The position numbers and the translations under genes were made by a program. A stretch of DNA of 8,604 bases. It comes from Flavobacteriales bacterium. Its GTDB lineage: Bacteria > Bacteroidota > Bacteroidia > Flavobacteriales > Parvicellaceae. The DNA is taken from NCBI GenBank assembly GCA_014239715.1, contig JAAZYJ010000433.1:1-8604 (forward strand), written 5' to 3'. Shown in pieces: positions 1-7,005 of the stretch. Each line of letters opens with the position of its first letter. The first letter of the stretch is position 1. The notes under the pieces are model-generated. The model was not told the DNA's origin. It ran no database searches and was given only the letters and a program-made list of their open reading frames with translations.

Positions 1-46
1 ATTCGAGACATTACTGAAGCTTCTGACAATCTGAACATTCATACAC

Positions 47-77
47 TTGCCTCACCTGTAACAAAATATTTTCTTTG
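47..77 (+). promoter_or_regulatory. Weak Bacteroidota-type promoter candidate for the receptor gene
   Basis: TTG at 47-49 and TTTCTTTG at 70-77 are 20 bases apart. This spacing fits the known Bacteroidota pattern (TTG/TTTG at -33, TAnnTTTG at -7), but the second base of the -7 box is T instead of A. It would give a leader of roughly 65 bases before the ATG at 150. It is a one-mismatch motif match only, with no further support. Confidence 0.22.
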
Positions 78-96
78 CCATCCCAAATTACACAAT

Positions 97-124
97 TGAT
101 CTACCGTTAAACTTTATGATCTAC
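97..124 (+). repeat. Direct repeat TGATCTAC, 20 bases apart
   Basis: TGATCTAC occurs at 97-104 and again at 117-124. The two copies start 20 bases apart, close to two helical turns, in the AT-rich leader of the outer-membrane receptor gene. This arrangement would suit a dimeric regulator binding one DNA face. An 8-base repeat within 150 bases can also arise by chance, so a regulatory role is only a guess. Confidence 0.25.
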
Positions 125-149
125 AACGAGTCTAAACGCTAAAATTATT

Positions 150-2579
150 ATGACCCATTGTGCTAAGTTTTTTATTGGAAGCTTACTCATATTTATAGTC
201 TGCCCATCTTATTGTCAAGGAGGACCAGGAAGATCGGGAAAAGTCGAAGGGAAAGGCGGTTCAGGAGAGATCTTTGGCAACATCATCGACTCAATTGAGA
301 ATATTCCGCTTGGCTACATCACGATACGAGTATTTTCTACGGAGGATCAAAAATTGGTTGGTGGAGCCGTTTCAGAAGAGAATGGTCATTTTTCCCTTAC
401 CGACCTTCCATTGGGCGCATATTACCTTGATTTCAGTTTCATTGGGTACAAGACCAGAACTATCGAAAATGTTGTTTTAAATGAATTCGATGCAACGCAT
501 CACCTTAAGAATGTTTTGCTGGAACCCGTCCTGTTGGATGAGGTGGAGATCAGTGGAAATACTCCAATGCTGAGCTACGAGATCGATAAAAAAATAATCC
601 ATGTTGAAGACCAGATCAATACTGAAGGGCAAACAGCGATTGAGATCCTGGAAAACATACCATCAATTACCATTAGCCCTGAAGGGACGGTAAGTCTTAG
701 AGGAAGCTCAAGTTTCACACTGCTTATAGATGGCGTTCCGACCATAATGGATGCGGGTGATTATTTGGCATCACTTCCGGCGAGCTCGGTGAAAGAAATT
801 GAAGTTATCACAAACCCTTCTGCAAAATATGACGCTGAAGGCACAAGTGGAGTGATCAATGTAATTACCAAGAAAAACAGCCTGGAGGGCGTTAGCGTAT
901 TACTTAGTGGGCAAGCAGGGACATTCAGTAACTATAGCTCTGATCTGGCTTTAAGTATTAAACGGAAAAAGGCCTCATTCGATCTAGGCGCAGGGTGGAG
1001 AAACAGAAGCCGCCCTAACGAACAGACTGAAGATAGAGCTACCCGTTTTGACAGTGTTAGCAATCGTCTTTACAGCGAAGGATTAAGCAATTGGATAAGG
1101 TCAAACTGGGGAGTGAACGGCAGTTTTAATTGGTCTCCCAACAATTCACACGTACTGGTTTTATCAGCAAAAATCAAATCAAATCTGATGAAGGGAGCTA
1201 ACAATATTGAATATATGAACTATGACAATGACACCTTGATCGAGCAGTTCACCTCTACGCCCAACAAGCATATTCAATTTATGAACAACTCATTTAGTCT
1301 GCACTACCAATACAATTTCAAACGCAATAAACAGCACCACATTAGCTTTAAGGCCATTGCAAACTTTTCTGGAGCTAACCAACAAGACACTACGTTCAAC
1401 TACGATTTGGATGGGAGCATCAACTCAGGTAATTTATACACAGAAACAGGACCTTCTAATGCCAACAGATTTAAAATCGACTATCGGCTGCCGATCAAAG
1501 GCAACACTTTTGAAGCCGGAATTCAGTCGCAGTTTGGAAAAAGCGGAGACATAGGAAAAAACTATACATACGACACTGTATTTGAGTCTTTCCAATTTGA
1601 TTCTATTTTCAGCTCTGATGTTGATTACATAAGAGACATTCATGCGGCATACGCGATGTACGGAGGAAAGAAAAATGCACTGGGGTACCAGCTAGGCATC
1701 AGAGCAGAGTACACCTACAGGACAATTTCATCATCCAAGTCAATCGATTTCACCCAGATCAATCGTTTGGATTGGTTTCCTTCAGCACATTTTTCCTACA
1801 ACCTAAAGAAGAAAGGTCAGCTCATCGCCAGTTATTCAAGGAGAATAGAGCGCCCCCGCAGCTATTATTTTGAGCCATTTATCACATGGTCAAGCCCCTA
1901 TTTAGTTAGAAGCGGCAATCCGAACCTTCAACCTACCTATATCGATGCCTTTGAGCTTAATTATATGAGACCTTTTAATAAGAAGAGCTTTTTCAGCCTT
2001 GAGGGATATATGAGAAAAAACGCCGGCATAATCCAACGCTTATCATCGGTTTATCAGGAAGGAATTCTAATTACACGACCAGAAAATATTGGGACATCCT
2101 CATCTTACGGCCTCGAAGGAATGGTCGATCACAAGCTTTTGAAATGGTGGAAGATCAATGCCGGATTCAACGCATATTATTTTGCGTTAAACGGCAATCT
2201 TTCTAACCAGGATTATGACACACATTCATTTAATTACAATGGGCGTTTAGCCAACACTTTTTATATCCGGGAAGATTGGACTGTTCAATTGATCTCCAGA
2301 TACAATAGTGCTTCGGTCACTGCGCAAGGAGAAAGTTCTGACAATTTTGTTCAGGATATCTCGATCAAGCGAAGTTTGGCTGAGAACAAGATCGCGATTA
2401 CACTGCAGGGAAGGAATGTATTGAATACATCCCGACGTAAAACCGTTTCAGAAATTGATAATGTTACTCTTCATTTCTTGTCAACTCCATTATATCCGCA
2501 GCTCTCTTTAGCAATCTCTGTTAAATTGAACAACTACCAGAAGGTATACGAACGACAAGAGGAGATGGATGACTTCTGA
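150..2579 (+). CDS. Outer-membrane beta-barrel / TonB-dependent receptor-like protein
   Basis: This 809-residue protein is probably an outer-membrane transporter or receptor of the large Bacteroidota family with a regulatory-like domain, plug and beta-barrel. Residues 1-23 form a Sec signal peptide: a short positive start, a hydrophobic FFIGSLLIFIV core and a likely cut near the Cys-Gln at 22-23. A Gly-rich linker follows at 24-39. Residues about 41-125 are a carboxypeptidase-regulatory-like beta-sandwich, marked by NGHFSLTDLPLGAYYLDFSF. Residues about 140-241 are a TonB plug domain, with ILENIPSI, LRGSSSFTLLIDGVP and the plug-ending GTSGVINVITKK. The rest is a barrel with alternating aromatic strands, matching the outer membrane beta-barrel family (OMP_b-brl_3). 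No clear TonB box is visible and no SusD-like partner follows, so the cargo is unknown and polysaccharide uptake is not supported. The ATG at 150 is chosen because the signal peptide begins there. It stops at TGA and appears to be a single-gene unit separate from the lpx cluster. Confidence 0.9.
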   Translation: MTHCAKFFIGSLLIFIVCPSYCQGGPGRSGKVEGKGGSGEIFGNIIDSIENIPLGYITIRVFSTEDQKLVGGAVSEENGHFSLTDLPLGAYYLDFSFIGYKTRTIENVVLNEFDATHHLKNVLLEPVLLDEVEISGNTPMLSYEIDKKIIHVEDQINTEGQTAIEILENIPSITISPEGTVSLRGSSSFTLLIDGVPTIMDAGDYLASLPASSVKEIEVITNPSAKYDAEGTSGVINVITKKNSLEGVSVLLSGQAGTFSNYSSDLALSIKRKKASFDLGAGWRNRSRPNEQTEDRATRFDSVSNRLYSEGLSNWIRSNWGVNGSFNWSPNNSHVLVLSAKIKSNLMKGANNIEYMNYDNDTLIEQFTSTPNKHIQFMNNSFSLHYQYNFKRNKQHHISFKAIANFSGANQQDTTFNYDLDGSINSGNLYTETGPSNANRFKIDYRLPIKGNTFEAGIQSQFGKSGDIGKNYTYDTVFESFQFDSIFSSDVDYIRDIHAAYAMYGGKKNALGYQLGIRAEYTYRTISSSKSIDFTQINRLDWFPSAHFSYNLKKKGQLIASYSRRIERPRSYYFEPFITWSSPYLVRSGNPNLQPTYIDAFELNYMRPFNKKSFFSLEGYMRKNAGIIQRLSSVYQEGILITRPENIGTSSSYGLEGMVDHKLLKWWKINAGFNAYYFALNGNLSNQDYDTHSFNYNGRLANTFYIREDWTVQLISRYNSASVTAQGESSDNFVQDISIKRSLAENKIAITLQGRNVLNTSRRKTVSEIDNVTLHFLSTPLYPQLSLAISVKLNNYQKVYERQEEMDDF

Positions 2580-2684
2580 TTACCGGATGAATTGTTCTGA
2601 GGCATTAGCTTAGACACCTGAAAAAAGTAGTGGAATTCAATTTTGAGTCATAAAGTTAAATCTCATTTGCTGTACTAATTTTCC
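2580..2684. other. Intergenic gap between receptor gene and lpx cluster
   Basis: This gap separates the receptor gene from the lpxD promoter box. I searched it for a stem followed by a T-run and found no credible intrinsic terminator. The T-rich part nearest lpxD looks like promoter sequence. No small gene with a supported start is visible on either strand. Confidence 0.5.
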
Positions 2685-2692
2685 TATTTTTG
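2666..2692 (+). promoter_or_regulatory. Candidate promoter of the lpx cluster, close to lpxD ATG
   Basis: TATTTTTG at 2685-2692 matches the Bacteroidota -7 consensus TAnnTTTG exactly. A TTTG lies at 2666-2669, but the 15-base spacing is shorter than the usual 17-23, so the -33 element is doubtful. A -7 box here would start transcription at about 2696-2700, on or next to the ATG at 2698. That predicts a leaderless or almost leaderless lpxD mRNA. In agreement, no Shine-Dalgarno sequence precedes the ATG. Confidence 0.45.
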
Positions 2693-2697
2693 ACACG

Positions 2698-3585
2698 ATG
2701 GAATTTTCAGCAGAACAGATTGCCCAATTACTTGGAGGCAAAGTTGAAGGGACAGGTAGCGTAAAAGTCAACAATCTTTCTAAAATTGAGGAAGGCAAGC
2801 CAAACACATTGTCGTTCTTGGCCAATCCCAAATACAATGAGTACATCTACTCTACACATGCATCTGTGGTAATTGTATCCAATTCTTTTGAACTGGAAAG
2901 GGCTTTGCCGGAAACCTGCACACTCATTCGTGTCGAAGATCCATATCAGAGTTTTGCCATCATTCTGGAGCAATACAATCAGTTAAAAAACAACAAGACT
3001 GGGATTTCAGAAACAGCTAAAATAGCATCCACAGCAACGATCGGATCTGATTGTTATTTGGGTGAGTTTGTATCTATCGGTGAAAATGTCAAGATCGGAG
3101 ATCGCGTAAAGCTCTATTCTGGCTGTAACATAGATAGCGAAGTTAATATAGGAGATGACACCACAATGTATGCTAACTCCAGCGTTTATAGCAGCTGTAT
3201 AATCGGTAGGTCATGTACGATTCACTCCGGGGTGGTTATAGGGTCTGACGGCTTTGGATTTGCTCCTAAATCGGAGAACGATTACCACAAAATTCCACAA
3301 ATTGGAAATGTGGTCATTGAGGATCATGTTGAAATTGGTGCTAACACTTGTATAGATCGAGCCACACTTGGTTCAACGATCATACGAAAAGGAGTTAAAC
3401 TGGACAATCTGATCCAGGTCGCACATAATGTTGAGGTGGGAGAGAATACGGTGATCGCTGCGCAAACTGGAATTGCGGGTTCCACTAAAATAGGAGCAAA
3501 CTGTATGATCGGCGGACAAGTTGGAATAGTGGGCCATTTGAAAATAGCTGATGGTGTAAAAATTGCGGCTCAATCAGGAGTTTAG
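2698..3585 (+). CDS. lpxD: UDP-3-O-acylglucosamine N-acyltransferase LpxD, cut short by in-frame TAG
   Basis: LpxD transfers a 3-hydroxyacyl chain from ACP to the 2-amino group of UDP-3-O-acyl-glucosamine, the third step of lipid A synthesis, in the cytoplasm. Residues 1-100 are the N-terminal uridine-binding domain, with the LSFLANPKY motif at 38-46. Residues about 103-295 form the left-handed parallel beta-helix of imperfect hexapeptide repeats. The conserved GSDGFGFAP lies at 182-190 and IDRATLG at 219-225. The catalytic His is His243 (VAHNV, His239 in E. coli), and His280 (VGH) matches E. coli His276. Translation would end at TAG 3583-3585 after 295 residues, below the usual 340-350. The expected C-terminal part continues in the same frame to 3747, and that longer frame of 349 codons is probably the true gene. 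Without its C-terminal helix the trimer may bind acyl-ACP poorly, although both histidines remain. The ATG at 2698 follows a good promoter box. Confidence 0.88.
   Translation: MEFSAEQIAQLLGGKVEGTGSVKVNNLSKIEEGKPNTLSFLANPKYNEYIYSTHASVVIVSNSFELERALPETCTLIRVEDPYQSFAIILEQYNQLKNNKTGISETAKIASTATIGSDCYLGEFVSIGENVKIGDRVKLYSGCNIDSEVNIGDDTTMYANSSVYSSCIIGRSCTIHSGVVIGSDGFGFAPKSENDYHKIPQIGNVVIEDHVEIGANTCIDRATLGSTIIRKGVKLDNLIQVAHNVEVGENTVIAAQTGIAGSTKIGANCMIGGQVGIVGHLKIADGVKIAAQSGV
3583..3585 (+). other. lpxD: In-frame amber codon within lpxD
   Basis: Codon 296 of the lpxD frame is TAG. It falls directly after AAQSGV, the end of the beta-helix, where LpxD homologues usually carry Ser, Thr or Gly. One base change (TCG to TAG) would explain it. 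Reading on in frame gives STIENEGEIVQGSPAYSIGS and then YKRSYVLFR, the normal family ending, with no shift or second stop. No other gene that ends in this window uses TAG: the stops are TGA, TGA, TAA, TAA and TAA. Confidence 0.9.
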
Positions 3586-3747
3586 TCTACTATCGAGAAT
3601 GAGGGCGAAATTGTACAAGGGTCTCCAGCTTACTCTATAGGTAGCTATAAACGGTCTTACGTCTTGTTTAGGTCATTTCCTAAGATCAAATCGAAAATTG
3701 ACGAACTGGAAAAAGAACTCAAAGAACTGAAAAAAGGAAAACAATGA
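3586..3747 (+). pseudogene. lpxD: C-terminal segment of lpxD downstream of the amber codon
   Basis: These 53 codons plus TGA encode the usual C-terminal end of LpxD. The beta-helix exit loop GEIVQGSPA comes first, then YKRSYVLFRSFPKI, then a charged amphipathic helix (KIDELEKELKELKK) of the kind that packs into the trimer's helical bundle and helps bind ACP. No in-frame start codon with a ribosome site allows separate translation. The segment is therefore expressed only if the TAG is read through, suppressed or not real. The final TGA at 3745-3747 overlaps the ATG of lpxC at 3744, which marks it as the ancestral lpxD end. The sequence shows no decay, so the interruption is recent, artefactual or tolerated. 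Confidence 0.8.
3736..3747 (+). promoter_or_regulatory. Ribosome site and ATGA start/stop overlap at lpxD-lpxC
   Basis: A short purine run containing AGGA ends five bases before the ATG at 3744, and the ATG overlaps the lpxD TGA as ATGA. Overlaps of this type usually couple translation of the two genes. If ribosomes stop at the amber codon at 3583, they fall off about 158 bases upstream and coupling would be lost. Confidence 0.55.
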
Positions 3748-5141
3748 GCGAAAATCAAACTACGCTTTCTAAAGAGATTAATATGAGTGGGGTCGGACTT
3801 CATACCGGCGAAACTGTGAAGATCAACATATTGCCTGCACCAGCCAATCATGGTTACAAGTTCCAAAGAATGGACCTTGAAAAGCAGCCAATCATTAAAG
3901 CTGATGCAGATCTGGTTGTAAGTACCGATCGCGGAACGACGTTGGAAAAAAACGGAGTGCGGATTTATACAACAGAGCATTTGCTTGCAGCTTTATATGG
4001 CATGCAGGTAGATAATGCACTGATCCAAATAGACGGCCCTGAAATTCCAATTATGGATGGAAGTGCAATGTTGTTCGTAGAGGCAATTGAAACAGCAGGA
4101 ATTAGCGAGCTTGAATTCCCAAGAGATTATTTCGAATTTCAGATGAATCAACCCTATGAAGATCTGGATCGGGGTATAGAGATGTTGGCGGTACCTTATC
4201 CTGAATTTCGACTCACCGTAATGGTAGACTACGACTCTCCAGTATTAGGGACTCAGCACGCTAACATCTATTCCATAGCTGATTTCAAAAAAGATATCGC
4301 ACCGTGCAGAACCTTTGTTTTTCTTAGGGAATTAGAGGAATTGGCTCGTGCCGGACTGATCAAAGGTGGTGATATTGATAATGCTATCGTTCTGGTAGAG
4401 CGGGATAACATTCCAAAAGAAGAACTTGATGAGCTTGCCGCCTTGTTAGGGAAAGAACATCTGGAAATTAACATAAGAGGAATCGGCACACTAAATAATG
4501 CTGAGCTGAAGTTTGTTAATGAGCCCGCCAGGCATAAGTTGTTGGACATTATTGGCGATCTTGCTTTGGTCGGAAAGCCAATTAAAGGGCACATCCTTGC
4601 TGCACGCCCCGGCCATTCAGGGAACGTATCTTTTGCAAAGATCATCAAACAGATCATGACCAATCAAAAAGGAAAGAAACTGTTCGATCTGAATAAGGAA
4701 CCGTTGTACAACATAAATGATATTGAGAAAATGCTACCTCACAGATATCCTTTCCTGATGGTAGATAAAATAATGGAAATAACTGACAGCCGAATTATTG
4801 GTGTTAAAAATGTCACTATGAATGAGCCCTTTTTCCAGGGCCACTTCCCCGGGAACCCCGTAATGCCTGGAGTTCTACAAATTGAAGCTATGGCTCAGGT
4901 TGGAGGTATTTTTGCGTTAAGTAAAGTCGATGATCCGGAAAAGTATATGACATACTTTATGAAGATTGATGACGTTAGATTCAAAAGAAAAGTGATTCCC
5001 GGTGACAGTGTTGTGTTTGATCTGGAGCTTATCACACCGATTCGTCGAGGAATAGTTCATATGAAAGGCATTGCTTATGCGAATGGAGAGCCCGCAGCAG
5101 AAGCAGAAATGATGGCACAGATCGTTAAAGAAAAAGATTAA
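3744..5141 (+). CDS. lpxC-fabZ: Bifunctional LpxC deacetylase / FabZ 3-hydroxyacyl-ACP dehydratase
   Basis: This 465-residue fusion joins two cytoplasmic enzymes. LpxC (residues 1 to about 305) is the zinc enzyme that deacetylates UDP-3-O-acyl-GlcNAc, the committed step of lipid A synthesis. FabZ (about 318-465) dehydrates 3-hydroxyacyl-ACP in fatty-acid elongation. LpxC landmarks are GVGLHTG at 16-22, catalytic Glu78 with zinc ligand His79 (TTEHLLAAL), the other ligands His264 and Asp268 (RHKLLD), and catalytic His291 (RPGHSGN). FabZ landmarks are LPHRYPFLMVD at 331-341 and the active site GHFPGNPVMPG with His367 and Glu381. All key residues are present. The fusion is known from Bacteroidota and is a strong phylum marker. 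It places the enzyme that commits hydroxyacyl chains to lipid A on the same protein as the one that diverts them to membrane phospholipid. It overlaps the lpxD frame by four bases and its TAA abuts the lpxA ATG. Confidence 0.97.
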   Translation: MSENQTTLSKEINMSGVGLHTGETVKINILPAPANHGYKFQRMDLEKQPIIKADADLVVSTDRGTTLEKNGVRIYTTEHLLAALYGMQVDNALIQIDGPEIPIMDGSAMLFVEAIETAGISELEFPRDYFEFQMNQPYEDLDRGIEMLAVPYPEFRLTVMVDYDSPVLGTQHANIYSIADFKKDIAPCRTFVFLRELEELARAGLIKGGDIDNAIVLVERDNIPKEELDELAALLGKEHLEINIRGIGTLNNAELKFVNEPARHKLLDIIGDLALVGKPIKGHILAARPGHSGNVSFAKIIKQIMTNQKGKKLFDLNKEPLYNINDIEKMLPHRYPFLMVDKIMEITDSRIIGVKNVTMNEPFFQGHFPGNPVMPGVLQIEAMAQVGGIFALSKVDDPEKYMTYFMKIDDVRFKRKVIPGDSVVFDLELITPIRRGIVHMKGIAYANGEPAAEAEMMAQIVKEKD

Positions 5142-5915
5142 ATGAGTTTAGAAGCTAATATTCATCCGGATGCAAAAATTGGAGCTGGAACTGTTGTAGA
5201 ACCATTTGCAACTGTTCAAGGAGATGTTGAAATAGGAGAAAATTGCTGGGTCGGTCCCGGTGCATGCATTATGGATGGAGCTCGAATTGGCAATAATGTA
5301 AAAATATTTCCAGGGGCAATTATTTCAATTGTTTCCCAAGATCTGAAATACAACGGAGAAAAGACAACAACTCATATCGGTGACAATACGGTGGTCAGAG
5401 AATATGCAACAGTTCACAAAGGCACAATTGACAAGATGAAAACCTCGGTCGGTAGCAACTGCTTGTTAATGGCATACGTTCATATTGCCCATGATTGTAT
5501 GGTTGGGGATCACGTGATCATAGCCAACTCAAGTCAAATTGCCGGGCATTGTACAATTGAAGACTGGGTAATAATCGAGGGTGTAGTTGCTGTGCAGCAG
5601 TTTGTTACGATTGGCGAACAGGCATTTGTTGCAGGCGGTTCCTTGGTAAGAAAGAACGTACCTCCATATGCCAAAGCGGCCAGAGAGCCACTTTCTTATT
5701 GCGGAGTTAATTCAATCGGACTGAGAAGAAGGGGGTTCACTGATGCCCAGATCGCTAATATTGAGGATGTTTATCGTATAATCTACATCATGAACAGCAA
5801 TATATCCCAGGCGCTGAAAATTGCTGATCTTGAGATCCCCAACTCAAACGAAAAAGATACCATTCTCAAATTTATCCGAAATTCAGATAAAGGCATAATG
5901 CGTGGAATTTCTTAA
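5142..5915 (+). CDS. lpxA: UDP-N-acetylglucosamine O-acyltransferase LpxA
   Basis: LpxA transfers a 3-hydroxyacyl chain from ACP to the 3-OH of UDP-GlcNAc, the first step of lipid A synthesis. At 257 residues it has normal length. Residues 1 to about 185 form the left-handed beta-helix of hexapeptide repeats (IHPDAKIGAGTVVEPFATVQ at the start). The C-terminal helical domain starts near GLRRRGF at 193-199. The catalytic base is His117 (HIAHDC; His125 in E. coli), with His114 and His136 matching E. coli His122 and His144. E. coli His160 is replaced by Gln152 in VQQF, which I recall as common in Bacteroidota homologues. Gly165 sits where E. coli Gly173 helps set acyl length, so a long hydroxyacyl donor is possible, but specificity cannot be read with certainty. 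The ATG directly follows the TAA of lpxC-fabZ and no clear Shine-Dalgarno is present, so translation is probably coupled. Confidence 0.96.
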   Translation: MSLEANIHPDAKIGAGTVVEPFATVQGDVEIGENCWVGPGACIMDGARIGNNVKIFPGAIISIVSQDLKYNGEKTTTHIGDNTVVREYATVHKGTIDKMKTSVGSNCLLMAYVHIAHDCMVGDHVIIANSSQIAGHCTIEDWVIIEGVVAVQQFVTIGEQAFVAGGSLVRKNVPPYAKAAREPLSYCGVNSIGLRRRGFTDAQIANIEDVYRIIYIMNSNISQALKIADLEIPNSNEKDTILKFIRNSDKGIMRGIS

Positions 5916-6980
5916 ATGGACATTTCAAAGAAAAAAGAAATTTATAAGATTAGCAGTAAGCTAAGGACTTACTTAAAAGAGTACGGCAGAGAAGAGCTCA
6001 TCCCGGTGTCGTACGAAAATTTACTTCGATATACAGACGGGTTTCCATTATTTGACAAATCAGGGAAGGACACGCTTTGGGAAACGGTGATCTTCGATCC
6101 TGAAAGTCAAAAAGAGCTGAACCATGGGCTTACAACCATCTATGCTCTGTTAAAAACGGATGGAGATCTTTCCGTTATGGAGCACCTGGTTGTTGACCGA
6201 ATTGACTATTGCCAGTTCGGAAATTCGAAACCTTTCCGAGTAAGAATTGTGAATCAGTTCAACGACAACTATGACTACTTTTACGTCAAAATTGCCGATG
6301 CATCCCGCGTATACGGCCTGGAGCTTGAGCACATCCTGTCTCCAAATCGGATCAACTACCTAGTAGATAAGAATTCGTTGATAGAGGAGCACATTGCAGG
6401 AATACCAGGCGATGCATTTATAGACAATTACATAAACCTTCCGAACTTTAACAAAGTCCGGCTCGCCAAAGAATTTGTGAAATTCAACGAACGATGTTTT
6501 GTAAGACTATTGGGTGATATGCGTTCTTACAATTATGTCGTAGATGTAACTCCCGATTTCGAAGAGGAGCAATACCGGGTCAGGGCACTTGATTTTGATC
6601 AGCAGTGCTATGAGGGTAGATTACGAATGTACCTTCCACAATATTTTAAGGAGAATAATCCAATTGTTAATTTCTGTATTGAAGTAATGAACCCTGAAAC
6701 CATTAGGCAATATCAGTACGAGGAGAGAACGTTGATGAAAAGAAGGTACGAGGCATCTAAAAACAAGATCAACAGGTTAATGGAGTGCATTGTGGCAGAT
6801 AAAATATCCACACCCAAAAAGACAGATGCCATCAAGAAGGAGTTGAACCTCCATCATAAAACAAACCAATTTAACAAGTGTAAAAATATGGGTGAAGCGG
6901 TCAAATTACATTTGCACAAAATGCTCACCCAGCCCAAACCTGAAAAACTCACAGGAAAGGCGAGCTTTAAGCTCAAATAA
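5916..6980 (+). CDS. Unnamed protein with APH/HipA-like kinase signature
   Basis: I do not recognise this 354-residue protein by name. It has no signal peptide or membrane segment, so it is probably cytoplasmic. Residues about 105-235 follow the order of a kinase-like fold. A strand holds Lys125 (FYVKIAD). A helix with acidic residues follows (LELEHIL, 135-141). A hinge-like segment comes next (LIEEHIAGIPGD, 155-166). A catalytic-loop match GDMRSYN gives Asp201 and, five residues on, Asn206, the spacing of the HGDxHxxN loop of aminoglycoside/choline-type kinases and of HipA. Finally ALDFDQQ gives Asp226/Asp228 as metal ligands. The usual His before GD is Leu199, and no clear glycine loop is seen. 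The C-terminal 80 residues are Lys-rich and may bind nucleic acid or acidic lipid. Its ATG abuts the lpxA TAA, so it is co-transcribed with the lipid A genes. A sugar, lipid A precursor or protein substrate is possible. The fold call is inference from motifs only. Confidence 0.7.
   Translation: MDISKKKEIYKISSKLRTYLKEYGREELIPVSYENLLRYTDGFPLFDKSGKDTLWETVIFDPESQKELNHGLTTIYALLKTDGDLSVMEHLVVDRIDYCQFGNSKPFRVRIVNQFNDNYDYFYVKIADASRVYGLELEHILSPNRINYLVDKNSLIEEHIAGIPGDAFIDNYINLPNFNKVRLAKEFVKFNERCFVRLLGDMRSYNYVVDVTPDFEEEQYRVRALDFDQQCYEGRLRMYLPQYFKENNPIVNFCIEVMNPETIRQYQYEERTLMKRRYEASKNKINRLMECIVADKISTPKKTDAIKKELNLHHKTNQFNKCKNMGEAVKLHLHKMLTQPKPEKLTGKASFKLK
6962..6974. repeat. Perfect short inverted repeat before pheT
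   Basis: GAGCTTTAAGCTC is a perfect palindrome around a central T. It overlaps the last codons of the kinase-like gene and lies 11 bases upstream of the candidate pheT -7 box. No T-run follows on the + strand, so it is not a normal intrinsic terminator. It could be an operator, or could simply reflect the Ser-Phe-Lys-Leu codons it spans. Confidence 0.3.
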
Positions 6981-6985
6981 AAAAC

Positions 6986-6993
6986 TAAATTTG
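6986..6993 (+). promoter_or_regulatory. Candidate -7 box for pheT
   Basis: TAAATTTG matches the Bacteroidota -7 consensus TAnnTTTG exactly and lies 19 bases before the pheT ATG, giving a leader of about 13-15 bases that includes the GGAGG site. No TTG is seen at the expected -33 distance, which falls inside the end of the upstream gene. It suggests that pheT can be transcribed on its own, though read-through from the lpx operon is also likely. Confidence 0.4.
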
Positions 6994-7005
6994 CTCATTA
7001 ATCCC

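Larger units (their letters stand above)
1..149. other. Upstream non-coding stretch, possible tail of a truncated gene
   Basis: No gene can be called here with confidence. The + strand frame beginning at base 1 stays open for 32 codons to a TGA at 97-99, so the end of a gene cut by the left edge is possible. A run that short is common by chance, and the peptide matches no family I recognise. On the - strand an ATG at 40-42 opens a frame to the left edge (14 codons), so a divergent gene start is also possible. The 50 bases next to the receptor gene are AT-rich and look regulatory. Confidence 0.3.

Noticed and set aside
1..99. Open + strand frame from the left edge to TGA at 97-99
   Set aside because: Thirty-two codons with no start in view and no recognised motif; a run this long is not rare by chance. 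Kept only as a possibility in the upstream entry.
2580..2697. Terminator or small RNA in the gap after the receptor gene
   Set aside because: No stem-loop with a T-run and no conserved RNA motif could be found by eye.
3541..3600. A frameshift as the cause of the lpxD interruption
   Set aside because: The family sequence continues in the same frame on both sides of the TAG, so a substitution explains it and an insertion or deletion does not.
3657..3980. 107-codon open frame on the - strand across the lpxD-lpxC junction
   Set aside because: It lies opposite the conserved lpxD C-terminus and LpxC N-terminus, has no recognisable domain and no supporting start signal. It is a shadow frame.
4268..4663. 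131-codon open frame on the - strand inside lpxC
   Set aside because: It is fully opposite conserved LpxC active-site sequence, and its Ser- and Pro-rich low-complexity composition is typical of an antisense shadow.
3744..5141. LpxC-FabZ fusion as a novel protein
   Set aside because: This fusion is already known as a regular feature of Bacteroidota, and all catalytic residues are normal.
5590..5605. Gln in place of the E. coli LpxA His160 as a sign of a dead enzyme
   Set aside because: The catalytic His117 and neighbouring His residues are present, and VQQF appears to be a normal variant in Bacteroidota LpxA as far as I recall.
6962..6990. Intrinsic terminator after the kinase-like gene
   Set aside because: The palindrome has only a short usable stem and is followed by an A-rich run instead of T residues on the + strand.
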